Of a stretch of DNA of 64,000 nt, positions 26,974-35,662 are shown piece after piece (the first letter of the stretch is position 1; every line of letters starts with the position of its first letter). Position numbers and translations under genes: made by a program. Source of the stretch: Planctomycetota bacterium (GTDB lineage Bacteria; Planctomycetota; Planctomycetia; Planctomycetales; Planctomycetaceae); contig JACTNB010000022.1 in the NCBI GenBank assembly GCA_014584345.1, positions 62,001 to 126,000 on the forward strand. Reading direction: 5' to 3'. Below the pieces are notes generated by a model that saw only the letters and a list, made by a program, of their open reading frames with translations, did no database searches and was not told the origin of the DNA.

Positions 26974-28425
26974 TCAACGGCAACAGGAAATATCCTCTGA
27001 GTGTGTGAGCGGGGCGGCGGGGGCATTTCCTGCCGCTTCGAGGGGGGTAGCCGCCGCAAGGTTCATCGCCGCTCCGGGGACTGCCAGCGGTGTCGGCGGT
27101 TCGAACAGATGCCTGGCGTGGGCCAGTGGGAGTGTTTCGGGATCGACACGATTGCCCACTGCGAGGTGATACAGAATCGAAACGCCCAGTGCGGAGACCG
27201 CGGTGAACAGGAACATCACCTCGAAGCCAATGTGATCGATCATGCCTCCCAGGATCGGCGCGGAAACCACACCTCCCAGGTCGATCATGCACAGCAGCAG
27301 CGTCGTGCCCGTGCCGCGATATTGCGACGGAAAGGTTTCCGTCCCCAGGGAAACTACACAGGGAAACAGCAGTGCATGGGCGAATCCGCTGCAAGCGGCC
27401 GGCAAGATAAAATGCCATTCTTGAGTGACCAGGCATAACCCGCCATACCCTATGACATGCCCCAGCATGCCGACCACGATCATCCGATGCCTGCCATACC
27501 GTCGACTCATGTGGCGAGTCAGGATGCGAATACAAAAGGCGGTGACCGCATAGGCCGTGAAATATGTCCCCACGCCCCGCAGCCCCTGTGATGTGGCGTA
27601 ACGGGTCAGAAAGATGGTGGTGCCCGCAAAGCCCATTCCCATCATCATGGCGACCAGCATGACCCACCCCGGCCAATAACGAACGAGCAGCGGAAAGGCC
27701 GAAACCTGCTGGTGTGCCGCGGTGTGAGTTTCGTGGCGTGTCAACCACAGGACAATTCCCAGATAGAGAATTCCAAAGGCCCCCGACAAGCCGAACAGGC
27801 AGTAATAGCGGACCATCGAATCCGGAGTCAGCAGCAGAATCAGATCCCCGAGTTGGGAACCGGTCATCATTCCCAGGAAGCCACTCGAACCAAGCGTGGC
27901 AATCACTTCCGTGCGGCGATAGGCGGGCACCTGATTCTGGATGTGTGTCATCGAGCAGGCAAACATGCCCCCCAAGCCAAACGCGAGGAGGATGCGACCA
28001 ATATACATCATCGGTCCCAGCGAGGGGACGATCAACATCAACACGATCCCCAGGACATACAGCAGCGAGCACCCCAGCCACAACGGCCTGACGCCGTAAC
28101 GATCGATAAACTGGCCCAGGAACAAGCGACCGATCAACGCGCCGATGGCCCCCACACTGACGATGGTTCCCGCCACTTGTTGAGTTCCCCCCAGCAGATT
28201 GACGAGTTCGGCAAAGCGGAAGGTGAGGGCATTGGCAGTCACGAGCATCAGATTCGCGACGAATGCCCACCAGAACATGCGATTGTAGATGGTCGGTTCA
28301 GGGTGCGGGCGGGCCTCGTCCGGTCGTTGGCCCGTGACGTCTGGCGATGCGGCTTCCCGGGCGTCGAGCATCCGGGGGGACGTGGCCAGATTGGATCGCA
28401 ACGGGGATGAATTCAGGAGGGACAT
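26974..28425 (-). CDS. Major facilitator superfamily transporter
   Basis: The 483-residue protein has a 45-residue polar N-terminus and then about 12 hydrophobic helices (from MFWWAFVANLMLVTANAL). The loop after helix 2 reads GQFIDRYGVRPLWLG, the MFS signature, with an echo RHMSRRYGRHRMIV after helix 8. The C-terminal 55 residues are Ala/Pro-rich. The substrate cannot be inferred; drug or small-metabolite export is common for this type. It is convergent with the HAD phosphatase and lies 77 bases past the ABC permease on the same strand, so it may belong to that transcript. Confidence 0.9.
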   Translation of the reverse strand: MSLLNSSPLRSNLATSPRMLDAREAASPDVTGQRPDEARPHPEPTIYNRMFWWAFVANLMLVTANALTFRFAELVNLLGGTQQVAGTIVSVGAIGALIGRLFLGQFIDRYGVRPLWLGCSLLYVLGIVLMLIVPSLGPMMYIGRILLAFGLGGMFACSMTHIQNQVPAYRRTEVIATLGSSGFLGMMTGSQLGDLILLLTPDSMVRYYCLFGLSGAFGILYLGIVLWLTRHETHTAAHQQVSAFPLLVRYWPGWVMLVAMMMGMGFAGTTIFLTRYATSQGLRGVGTYFTAYAVTAFCIRILTRHMSRRYGRHRMIVVGMLGHVIGYGGLCLVTQEWHFILPAACSGFAHALLFPCVVSLGTETFPSQYRGTGTTLLLCMIDLGGVVSAPILGGMIDHIGFEVMFLFTAVSALGVSILYHLAVGNRVDPETLPLAHARHLFEPPTPLAVPGAAMNLAAATPLEAAGNAPAAPLTHSEDISCCR

Positions 28426-28502
28426 CGAGCAGTCCTGCCAGTGGTACTGGCGGATGAAACGTCAGGGTTTGGAGGCATTTCGGGCATCCGCCACGTCTGC
28501 AC

Positions 28503-29399
28503 CTACCCGCCATAGGCACCGTAGCGTTTTAGTCCGTGGCGGAGTGCCAGGCGATTTGCCTGGAGCAACAACACCACCCACAGGGCCTGGACACCCAGTT
28601 CCCACCACAGGTTCAGTGAGGGAATTTTCTGCAAGTACACGGCTGCGGGAAAAAACGCCAGGTACTTGAAAGGGAGCCAGTTCACCCACATCGTAACAGA
28701 GCCGGGCAGCCAGTCGAGAGGGATCATCTGTCCCGACAAAAAATAATTCAACATCATGTACACAAACAAGAGCGAACTGACCTCCAGGAACCAGAACCCG
28801 ATCAAACCAAGCAATGCCTCCAGCAAAAAACCGATCAGAAAGCTCAGCAGCAGCGAGAGCCAGAAAGCAATCCAGATCTCCAGCGGAGGAAACGGGGGGA
28901 AAAAATCTCCACAGAGCCAGAAAACGACCGCAAACGGAACCGCGGCAATAAAATAGTACACAAGTTTGTGCGCGAGTCGATGCCAGAACAGATATCCCAG
29001 CAAATCGATCGGTTGCAGCAGATACTTCTTAATGCCCCCATCGCGAATATCGAGGGCAATTCCCCCCGCCAGACCGGGCATGCTCGAAAAGGCACGGGCC
29101 ACCATCGCCAGCAGGTAGTAGGCCACCATGTCTTCGTAGCTATAGCCATTCAGCGACGAAATCTGGCTGTCGAGGCCCACCTGGTACACCTGGTACCACA
29201 GAAAAATTTGCGTAACGATCGGGAGAAATCGCACGAAGGTGGAGAAAAAGAAGTCTCCCCGATACACCAACCGCTCCTCCAGGCAGGTTTTGAAGACGAC
29301 CCAGGCGGTTTGTGCCGCCCCCCGCCAGTCGTTCCGCCAGGGGTCAGTGATACCGTCCGATACTGCCAGACCCGTTGCCTGGTCCGCCTGTCCGCTCAT
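28503..29399 (-). CDS. ABC-2 type exporter permease (DUF990-like)
   Basis: The 298-residue protein starts at ATG 29399 in an ATGA overlap with the end of the ATPase gene. It has about six membrane helices (FLPIVTQIFLWYQVYQVG; PFAVVFWLCGDFF; FWLSLLLSFLIGFLLEALLG), a cytoplasmic segment ALDIRDGGIKKYLLQPID that should contact the ATPase, and the LPFKYLAFFPAAVYL segment seen in DUF990-type permeases. These systems usually have two different permeases; only one is present here, so it may form a homodimer or pair with a distant gene. Substrate unknown. Confidence 0.9.
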   Translation of the reverse strand: MSGQADQATGLAVSDGITDPWRNDWRGAAQTAWVVFKTCLEERLVYRGDFFFSTFVRFLPIVTQIFLWYQVYQVGLDSQISSLNGYSYEDMVAYYLLAMVARAFSSMPGLAGGIALDIRDGGIKKYLLQPIDLLGYLFWHRLAHKLVYYFIAAVPFAVVFWLCGDFFPPFPPLEIWIAFWLSLLLSFLIGFLLEALLGLIGFWFLEVSSLLFVYMMLNYFLSGQMIPLDWLPGSVTMWVNWLPFKYLAFFPAAVYLQKIPSLNLWWELGVQALWVVLLLQANRLALRHGLKRYGAYGG

Positions 29400-30406
29400 G
29401 GGCCGGGTCCCCCCTTCGATTTCCGATGGGATTCGAACATTTCTGCGAACACATCCTCCAGCGGGCGATCGTGTACGGTGATGTCGTCCACTTCGTGCTG
29501 GCTCAGCAAACGCCCCAGCACTTCGGAAATACGTTCGCGATCGACCTTCAACTTCACATAAGGTAAGTCGGCCTGGAGCAGTTCCCCATACCGCACCAGG
29601 CCCTCGGGGATCACTCCATTGCGGAACACCAGAGACAGAACCTTGAAACGGCTGAAACGATCGAGCACCTCTCCCAGGGACCCATCGTGCCGAATTTCTC
29701 CTTCGTCGATGATGATCACCCGCTTGCACAAAGCCTCGACATCCTTCATGTAATGGCTGGTCAAGACCACGGTGATCTTCTGCTCCTGCTGATAATACTT
29801 CAGAAACTGCTGCACCTGTTTCTGACTGACGACATCAAGCCCAATCGTCGGTTCGTCGAGAAACAACACACGGGGATGATGCAACAGCGAAGCAATCAGC
29901 TCCATCCGCATCCGCTCCCCCAGCGACAACTCGCGGACCGGTTGCGACACCAGACGTCGGACTTCCAGCAGGTCGGTCAGTTCCTCCAGGCGTCGTTCGA
30001 ATTCCCTGGCGGGGATGCGATAAATCGCCTGATGCAGCCGAAAGGATTCCTGCGCGGGCAAATCCCACCAAAGCTGATTCTTCTGTCCCATGACCAGCGA
30101 AAACTGCCGTCGATAGCTGTTTTCCCGCTTCCAGGGGATGTGTCCCAGCACCCGGGCCGTCCCCGACGTGGGGTAAATCAGGCCCGAAAGCAATTTCAGC
30201 GTGGTCGTTTTGCCTGCTCCATTCGGCCCCAGGAAACCGACCATTTCCCCTTCCTCGATGCGAAAGCTGACCTCCCGGACGGCTTGCACCAGCGTGTATT
30301 CCCGGTGAAACAGACTCCTCAGCGAAGCGACCAGCCCCTCGTGTTTCCGGTACACGCGAAACTGCCTGGAAAGCCGTTCAACTTCGATGACTGGAGGCAT
30401 GGCCAC
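29396..30406 (-). CDS. ABC transporter ATP-binding protein
   Basis: The 336-residue protein begins at GTG 30406, with AGGCG eight bases upstream; an ATG at 30400 is an alternative. The nucleotide-binding domain has Walker A GPNGAGKTTT, Q-loop region, signature LSLGERMRMEL, Walker B VLFLDEPTIGLD and the switch histidine in LTSHYMKD. A C-terminal extension of about 90 residues (KVLSLVFRNGVIPEGLVRYG) is like that of other DUF990-type exporters. It energises the permease encoded next, with which it overlaps by four bases. Confidence 0.95.
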   Translation of the reverse strand: MAMPPVIEVERLSRQFRVYRKHEGLVASLRSLFHREYTLVQAVREVSFRIEEGEMVGFLGPNGAGKTTTLKLLSGLIYPTSGTARVLGHIPWKRENSYRRQFSLVMGQKNQLWWDLPAQESFRLHQAIYRIPAREFERRLEELTDLLEVRRLVSQPVRELSLGERMRMELIASLLHHPRVLFLDEPTIGLDVVSQKQVQQFLKYYQQEQKITVVLTSHYMKDVEALCKRVIIIDEGEIRHDGSLGEVLDRFSRFKVLSLVFRNGVIPEGLVRYGELLQADLPYVKLKVDRERISEVLGRLLSQHEVDDITVHDRPLEDVFAEMFESHRKSKGGPGP

Positions 30407-30589
30407 TTCATATACGCCTGGAGGAATCCTGTTTCAGCGGATCTTAGAGGCTCTCCCGCGCGGAGTCTATTTTCGGAAGGAAAAAAAAGGGAATCCCTTG
30501 TGATTCCGACTGATGTCACGCGGTATGCGGGGAGAAAAAATGCTCGAACAATCGTCCTGGAGAGCACGCCAGGTTCGTCGGTTCGTGGA

Positions 30590-31006
30590 CTATTCGGCCC
30601 GGCGCTTAAGCAGGCCCGCGGAAGAGGCGTACAGGGTTTCGCGGCGTTGCTGGCGGGCGGCATCGTCCGGGTCGGCGGCGAGGGATGCCTGCATTTCCTC
30701 CAGTTGGGCAAGGCAGAAGACGCATCCGACGGTCTGCACGTGAAATGCAATGTACTCGTCGAGTTGGGGGGGGTTGGCGCGCACGAGGAACAGCCCCAAT
30801 TCGGTTAGACTGGGGCAACTCAGTCGATGCAACCGCCATTCGTCTCCGATCGAGAGATTTCCCTGGTCCCGTGCCTGCAGCAGTTGATCGAGCCGCTGTC
30901 GTAACGCAGCCTCTTCGCGAAGGTTCTGTTCAATGGCCGCCGAGGCTTCGACCGGGAGCAACTCGTCGGCGTAGGCAAGCAATTCCTGGTCGGAGGGAGT
31001 GGACAT
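30590..31006 (-). CDS. Small HxxxCxxC protein, possibly anti-sigma-factor-like
   Basis: The 138-residue protein starts MSTPSDQELLAYADELLP, a pattern common at the start of zinc-binding anti-sigma domains, then a helical, Gln/Arg-rich stretch (AAIEQNLREEAALRQRLDQL). Near residue 88-96 it has FHVQTVGCVFCLAQL, that is H-x5-C-x2-C, similar to ZAS zinc ligands but spaced differently. No membrane segment is present and no sigma-factor gene is adjacent. I infer a soluble regulatory protein and would not go further. The next gene on this strand is the ABC ATPase, 183 bases on. Confidence 0.72.
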   Translation of the reverse strand: MSTPSDQELLAYADELLPVEASAAIEQNLREEAALRQRLDQLLQARDQGNLSIGDEWRLHRLSCPSLTELGLFLVRANPPQLDEYIAFHVQTVGCVFCLAQLEEMQASLAADPDDAARQQRRETLYASSAGLLKRRAE

Positions 31007-31124
31007 CTCGCTACAGTTCCCGGAATAGACGTGTTATAGTTTCCGATATTTGTCATTGCCTGCATTCAGCGAGAAACTGCCATCGCGGTGTGGCTCACGA
31101 TGTCAGCCCGGAAAACCAGATTGT

Positions 31125-32087
31125 ATGTCGGAAGTTCGATTTCGTCCATTTCGTAATTTCGATCCGCCGGAATTAGTCCGCTTGTGGAATGTTTCCTATA
31201 CCGGACGGGGCGTGGCCAGTCCGATTACGCCCGATATTTTCGACATTGCGGCACTGGCGCATACCTACTTTGATCCACGGGGGTTGATTGTCGCCGAGGA
31301 GCAGGATCGCCTGGTGGGCTTCATTCATGTCGGCTTCTGCGTGAACGCCGAGCACACGGACCTGGATCATTCCCGCGCGGTCGTGTGTGCGATTGTAGTG
31401 GATCCCGATTCTCGGCATCATCAGATTGGCAGCCAGTTGTTGGAACGGGCCGAACAGTATGCCCGGTCGCTAGGTGCCCGGGAGTTGTTTGCCGGTCCCT
31501 CGCCGGAGCGGGATCCGTTTTATACGGGGATTTATGGTGGCAGCCGGGCATCGGGTTTTCTGGAAAGTCACAGCACCATCGGGCCTTTTCTGGTGCAACA
31601 GGGGTTCAGCGAGCATGAACGCCATGGCGTGTATCAGAAGGATTTGCAGCAGGCCCGCGATCCGATCAATTTTCGCCTGATCGCCATTCGCCGCAAAACG
31701 GAACTCCGGCTGACCGATCAACCCAGCTCGGTCGACTGGTGGTGGATGGTGCGGATGTGCCGATACGATTATCTCCGCTTCGAAATGTTTCCCAAGAATG
31801 GAACCGAGCCCGTCGCCGGAATCTCGGTGATCGGCCTCGATTTCTACACACCTGCCTGGAACGAACGTGCGGTCGGCCTGCTGGACATGCACGTGCCGGA
31901 ACAGGAACGCCGCAAGGGATACGCGCAAGCCCTGCTGATTGACCTGGGCAGGCGACTCAAGGACGAAATGATTACACTGGCGGAAATACATGTTCCCCTC
32001 CAGATGCCCGAGGTCATCAGTCTGGTCGAGGGGGCGGGGTTTCAACGTATCGACACCGGGGTGGTGTATCGTCGCGATGTGCAATGA
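31125..32087 (+). CDS. Tandem GNAT-family acetyltransferase
   Basis: The 320-residue protein starts at ATG 31125; an upstream in-frame GTG/ATG at 31050 is less likely. Two GNAT-like halves are visible. The first has AVVCAIVVDPDSRHHQIGSQLL (acetyl-CoA loop QIGSQL in place of the usual R/Q-x-x-G-x-G/A) and AEQYARSLGAREL. The second, from about 175, has AVGLLDMHVPEQERRKGYAQALL with the better conserved RKGYAQ loop. Bacterial tandem GNAT proteins of this kind include mycothiol synthase and unknowns; the acceptor is not predictable. It is followed by glucokinase after 129 bases. Confidence 0.85.
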   Translation: MSEVRFRPFRNFDPPELVRLWNVSYTGRGVASPITPDIFDIAALAHTYFDPRGLIVAEEQDRLVGFIHVGFCVNAEHTDLDHSRAVVCAIVVDPDSRHHQIGSQLLERAEQYARSLGARELFAGPSPERDPFYTGIYGGSRASGFLESHSTIGPFLVQQGFSEHERHGVYQKDLQQARDPINFRLIAIRRKTELRLTDQPSSVDWWWMVRMCRYDYLRFEMFPKNGTEPVAGISVIGLDFYTPAWNERAVGLLDMHVPEQERRKGYAQALLIDLGRRLKDEMITLAEIHVPLQMPEVISLVEGAGFQRIDTGVVYRRDVQ

Positions 32088-32216
32088 GCGCGTGGCTTTT
32101 CCCTCTACGGCATCAATGACCTCGCACCCTTCGGATTGCCCCCCTCCTGTTACTGAGTTATAACCGTCCCAGCGGCTTCGATTACGGATTGCGGCACGAC
32201 GTAGAGGGAGCGAGTC

Positions 32217-33203
32217 ATGTTGTTGGCAGGTGACATTGGTGGCACAAAGACGGCCCTGGCACTGTTCGATCCCGAGGATCCCCGCACTCCGTTGCATTAC
32301 CGATCCTATCCCTCCCGGCAATACACGGGTCTGGAGGGGATTGTGGATGACTACCTGCGAGAACAGGACGCCCGGATTGCCGCAGCCTGTTTCGGCGTGG
32401 CAGGCCCGGTGACGGAAGGCCGCTGCGAAACGATCAACCTTCCCTGGATCGTGGAGGAAACCCGGTTGTCTGCCCATATACCGTCGGGCAAGGCAATCCT
32501 GGTGAACGACCTGGAGGCGATGGCCTGGTCGCTGCAACTCCTGCAGGGGAAGGACCTGCACGCCATTCATCCCGGACACGAGGTGGAAGGGAACCGGGCT
32601 GTGATCGCCGCCGGCACGGGGCTGGGAGAAGCGGGTGTGTGGTACGGGCGTTATTATCACCCCTTCGCCAGTGAAGGGGGACATGCCGACTTCTCGCCTC
32701 AATCCTACGAGGAAGATGCCCTGCTGAGTTTTTTACGCAACAAATACAAGCACGTATCGTGGGAGCGGGTGCTTTCGGGCCCGGGGATTGAGAATATCTA
32801 TGAATTCCTGGTGAATACGTATCGGGTGGCACCGGCGACGCACATTCGCGAGCAACTGCAGTCCGGGCCGCGGGCGGCAACGATCACCGCGGCTGCCCTC
32901 AAGGGGGAATGCCCCGCATGCCTGCGCACGATGGAATTGTTTGTCGGACTGTACGGTGCGGAGGCGGGCAATCTGGCCTTGAAGCTGATGGCAACGGGCG
33001 GCATCTATATCGGTGGCGGCATCGCCCCCAAGATCCTCCCACTACTCGACAGCGATATCTTCCGATCGGCATTCATGCATAAGGGGCGACTGACCTCCGT
33101 CCTGCAAAAAGTCCCCGTGCGAGTGATCATGACGGATCTGGCTCCCTTGTTCGGTGCAGCCTATGTCGCTTGCCTGCTCGCGGATGACAAGCCGATTTAT
33201 TGA
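32217..33203 (+). CDS. glk: Glucokinase
   Basis: The 328-residue protein matches Proteobacteria-type glucokinase (Glk). The ATP loop is LLAGDIGGTKTALALFD at the N-terminus; the sugar-binding region includes NDLEAMAWSL (Asn-Asp catalytic), AAGTGLGEAG and SEGGHADFSP; and GGIYIGGGIAPKILP is near the end. It phosphorylates free glucose to glucose-6-phosphate. GAGGGAG precedes the ATG. Together with the sucrose locus it fits a sugar-handling theme, but it is 6 kb away. A palindromic element follows its stop. Confidence 0.95.
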   Translation: MLLAGDIGGTKTALALFDPEDPRTPLHYRSYPSRQYTGLEGIVDDYLREQDARIAAACFGVAGPVTEGRCETINLPWIVEETRLSAHIPSGKAILVNDLEAMAWSLQLLQGKDLHAIHPGHEVEGNRAVIAAGTGLGEAGVWYGRYYHPFASEGGHADFSPQSYEEDALLSFLRNKYKHVSWERVLSGPGIENIYEFLVNTYRVAPATHIREQLQSGPRAATITAAALKGECPACLRTMELFVGLYGAEAGNLALKLMATGGIYIGGGIAPKILPLLDSDIFRSAFMHKGRLTSVLQKVPVRVIMTDLAPLFGAAYVACLLADDKPIY

Positions 33204-33265
33204 ACCACCGGCTTCATGTATATTCCACTTCAGTAAACTTTATTGCATGCTCTCGCGCCGCGAAA

Positions 33266-33405
33266 ACTAGCCGCGCCCGTCAGGAAGCGGGCCAGGTTTG
33301 AGCCGCAATCGTCGCGTAGTGGTCCACTTCAGTGGATAATGATTCGGCCGTGTGATTGCGAGTTGCAGCGCCCGCGTGGCCCGTTTCCTGACGGGCGAGG
33401 CTAGT
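33266..33405. repeat. Palindromic dispersed element, copy B
   Basis: The left end 33266-33294 is identical to the left arm of copy A; the right arm 33377-33405 pairs with it with two mismatches over 29 bases. The interior differs from copies A and C and contains its own small palindrome TCCACTTCAGTGGA near 33323-33336. It separates convergent glk and the LRR-like gene. The different interior suggests the arms are the conserved part. Confidence 0.88.
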
Positions 33406-33457
33406 AACTCCTTTGCGATGCAAATACCGGGACATGTCATCGAGCCAGGGTTTATGA

Positions 33458-34360
33458 TCATCCTTCGCGCTGCGCGAGCAGTTTGTTGATCGCATCGAAT
33501 TTGTAATTGTAGTGCTTCTTATCCATCGTCCCCACGTAGCGCAGGCCAGGTAACTGGAGTAACGGGGAAAGGTCGCCGTCTTCGACGTTTGTATTGACAA
33601 ATGAAAAGATGTCGAGACGCGACATCCCGTTGGTCCACTTGAGATCTGGCATCGGAGCGCAGTCCGATAGTTTCAGTCGACGCAGGTGGCTCGGTGCCGC
33701 CAGTGGGGCGTAGGATTCAATTTTCTTCGCATGTCCCAGGGAAACCTCGCGTACTTCGAGGACTCCCCGCGCGAAGGCATCCAGCGATTTGAGCTGGGGC
33801 GCGTAGGCAATCTCGAAGTACCGGAGGTCTTCGCAGTTTTCCAACCCGTCCAGGGAAACCACGTCGGTCTGAGTAAGTGCCAGCCATTCCAGACGCGTGG
33901 GGTTGGCAACGTCGCGAAGATCCCGCGACTTCGGCTTGAAGTGCCATGCACGCAGTTGCCGCAGTTCGCTGCAACCGCGGACGTTGGCATTGTCGGCATG
34001 CCAGTCACCGACAAACACCTCCAACTCGGGAAAGCAGGAAAAGTCGAGGCCCGCGCCGGGTGTTTCCAATTTCAGCCCGCGCAGATTCGAAAGTCCATCC
34101 AGGTACCGCGTGTTGATTTTTTTCTGATCCACGACTTCCAGGTAGCGCAAGTTTGGGAAATCGGCAAGAAAGCTCAAATCGGCAATGCCGGATACGCGCA
34201 GCCCACTGAAACTGTGGGGGAATTCCTGGAAAGCCCTCAGAGCGGACTGTTGATTCCCCGGCATGACACAAACCAGAAACTCGCAACACGCGGCGCGATA
34301 GGCACGCTGCGTCAGTGATGAGGTGCAGACCTCGGCATCGTTCAGGTACAGTTTCTGCAT
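33458..34360 (-). CDS. Leucine-rich-repeat-like protein
   Basis: The 300-residue protein consists largely of irregular 20-24 residue repeats with L-x-x-L-x-L spacing (FPNLRYLEVVDQ; LSNLRGLKLETP; PTRLEWLALTQTDVVSLDGL; PSHLRRLKLSDCAPM). Such solenoids bind other proteins. The N-terminus (QKLYLNDAEVCTSSLTQRAY) has no signal peptide, so it appears cytoplasmic. No enzyme domain is seen. It lies downstream of a VOC-family gene on the same strand, 90 bases away, and is convergent with glucokinase across palindromic copy B. Confidence 0.8.
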   Translation of the reverse strand: MQKLYLNDAEVCTSSLTQRAYRAACCEFLVCVMPGNQQSALRAFQEFPHSFSGLRVSGIADLSFLADFPNLRYLEVVDQKKINTRYLDGLSNLRGLKLETPGAGLDFSCFPELEVFVGDWHADNANVRGCSELRQLRAWHFKPKSRDLRDVANPTRLEWLALTQTDVVSLDGLENCEDLRYFEIAYAPQLKSLDAFARGVLEVREVSLGHAKKIESYAPLAAPSHLRRLKLSDCAPMPDLKWTNGMSRLDIFSFVNTNVEDGDLSPLLQLPGLRYVGTMDKKHYNYKFDAINKLLAQREG

Positions 34361-34450
34361 GATACGCCCATCGGATGACAGTGGAAATTGGCGAAGGGCT
34401 GGAACCGTGCACGTAGAGTCCGCGATACGGGCCTGGCAAGAGGGGTGTTG

Positions 34451-34903
34451 TCATTCAAACATGGCCGTATACCGCCGCTGCATTTCCTCTGGTTCAACCT
34501 TCTCAATTTCGTGCCCCAACATCCATTCATGACCAAAAGGGTCGCGGAGCGTGCATGACCGCTCACCATAGAAGGCATCCGCGGGTTCGCGGATCATCTC
34601 GGCTCCGGCCGCAAGGGCTCGCGTGGCCAGTTCATCACAGTTGTCGCAGTGGAGGTGGATGACCAGGCCTGTCGCGCCGGGCGTCTTGGGGGCCAGCAAA
34701 CCATATTCGGGGAATTCTTCCGAAAGCATCAGGACGATGTTACCCAGAGCAAGTTCCGCATGTCCGATTCTGCCGCTCGGCTCCGTCAGTCGAAAGCGTT
34801 CCTGGGCACCGAATACGCCTGTATAAAAAGAGATGGCGGCTTCCGCGCCCTGAACGCGAAGGTAGGGAAAGACCTCGTGAACAGTGTTCTTGGTCGAGTT
34901 CAT
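34451..34903 (-). CDS. VOC-family (PhnB/glyoxalase-like) protein
   Basis: The 150-residue protein starts at ATG 34903 behind a strong GGAGGATTTTGC site. It has the beta-alpha-beta-beta-beta folds of the vicinal oxygen chelate family: FPYLRVQGAEAAISFYTGVFGA, GHAELALGNIVLMLSEE, LVIHLHCDNCDELATRALAAGA and FYGERSCTLRDPFGHEWML. PhnB-like members bind metals or small molecules and some relatives give antibiotic resistance; the substrate is unknown here. A perfect small palindrome lies in its AT-rich upstream region at 35021-35036. Confidence 0.92.
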   Translation of the reverse strand: MNSTKNTVHEVFPYLRVQGAEAAISFYTGVFGAQERFRLTEPSGRIGHAELALGNIVLMLSEEFPEYGLLAPKTPGATGLVIHLHCDNCDELATRALAAGAEMIREPADAFYGERSCTLRDPFGHEWMLGHEIEKVEPEEMQRRYTAMFE

Positions 34904-35020
34904 GCAAAATCCTCCGATTACATCCAACATTCACGTGCCTGGCTGTGAATGATGAGTTTTGAAACCTGACCGACTGCCGGCAGCCGTACTTGCCTCGCTT
35001 CGACCAATTAGTATGGAAGT

Positions 35021-35036
35021 ACAAATGTTGATTTGT
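35021..35036. promoter_or_regulatory. Candidate operator upstream of the VOC gene
   Basis: ACAAAT-GTTG-ATTTGT is a perfect inverted repeat with a 4-base spacer in an AT-rich stretch, 118 bases upstream of the VOC gene start. Its shape resembles sites bound by small winged-helix repressors such as ArsR, whose genes often sit beside PhnB-like genes. No such repressor gene is nearby, so this is tentative. Confidence 0.3.
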
Positions 35037-35127
35037 CAACCTGCAATAATGAGTTCAGAGGGAACACCGAGCCTCCGATCACGTCGCGAGAGTTCAGTCT
35101 GTGCACATAGTCAGGCGGAGCGCGCAT

Positions 35128-35154
35128 AAAAAAACGACCGGCGTGGGCCGGTCG
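35128..35154 (-). terminator. Rho-independent terminator after the small basic protein gene
   Basis: On the reverse strand CGACCGGC-CCAC-GCCGGTCG forms a perfect 8-bp stem followed by seven T residues (seen as the A run 35128-35134 on the forward strand). It lies 30 bases past the stop codon at 35184. Confidence 0.93.
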
Positions 35155-35183
35155 TGGAATTCAGCAGAAGTCCGGAGAGGCAA

Positions 35184-35381
35184 TTACTTGTCGTCCTTGG
35201 TCTTCTTTTTCTTTTTGCCGATGACAGCTTTCATCACACGCACCTTGGGAAGCCCCAGCGCGGTTTGGCCTTCAATCCATTTATCATCGGCCTTCAATTG
35301 TTCGATGCGCTCGCCCCGCTTCAACACATTACGGGGCCGTTTCATCTTGCTGCCGGCCTTCAGACTGTTATCCAACGACAT
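35184..35381 (-). CDS. Small basic protein of the PVC bacteria
   Basis: The 65-residue protein is very rich in Lys and Arg: MSLDNSLKAGSKMKRPRNVL, then KRGERIEQLKADDKW, and a C-terminal KKKKKTK tail. The core pattern S-L-K-x-x-S-K-x-K-R-x-R-N-V-L-K-R-x-E-R-I matches the small basic protein family of Planctomycetes, Verrucomicrobia and Chlamydiae, thought to be connected to RNA or the ribosome, though its job is not established. It has its own strong terminator and is 280 bases from pyrE, so it is probably a separate, highly expressed unit. Confidence 0.9.
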   Translation of the reverse strand: MSLDNSLKAGSKMKRPRNVLKRGERIEQLKADDKWIEGQTALGLPKVRVMKAVIGKKKKKTKDDK

Positions 35382-35662
35382 GGGGACACTCTCTTCTAAA
35401 GCATTGACATTATTGCGGTTGCACTGAAAATCAATCCGCCCCGGGCGGAAGTGTTCGATTCATTACCATCAGGCGAGTGCTGATCACCCGGCTGTTACCG
35501 TATACGGATGAGGAAGCGTCCCCCTTCAAAGTGGGCTCGCCAATGGAGAGAAGAGTATAAAAAGGGAACCTGTAAGATGCAAGCGCGGCCTCCCCGCCTT
35601 TGCAGGCCTTGCACGGGAGTTCCTGCATTCGGGAAACACGGATATTGGCCACGGGGAATCCG

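Noticed and set aside
26690..28270. A 526-codon reverse frame overlapping the MFS transporter in another frame
   Set aside because: The transporter frame shows membrane helices and the MFS signature, while this one gives a Cys/Arg/His-rich chain with no hydrophobic periodicity.
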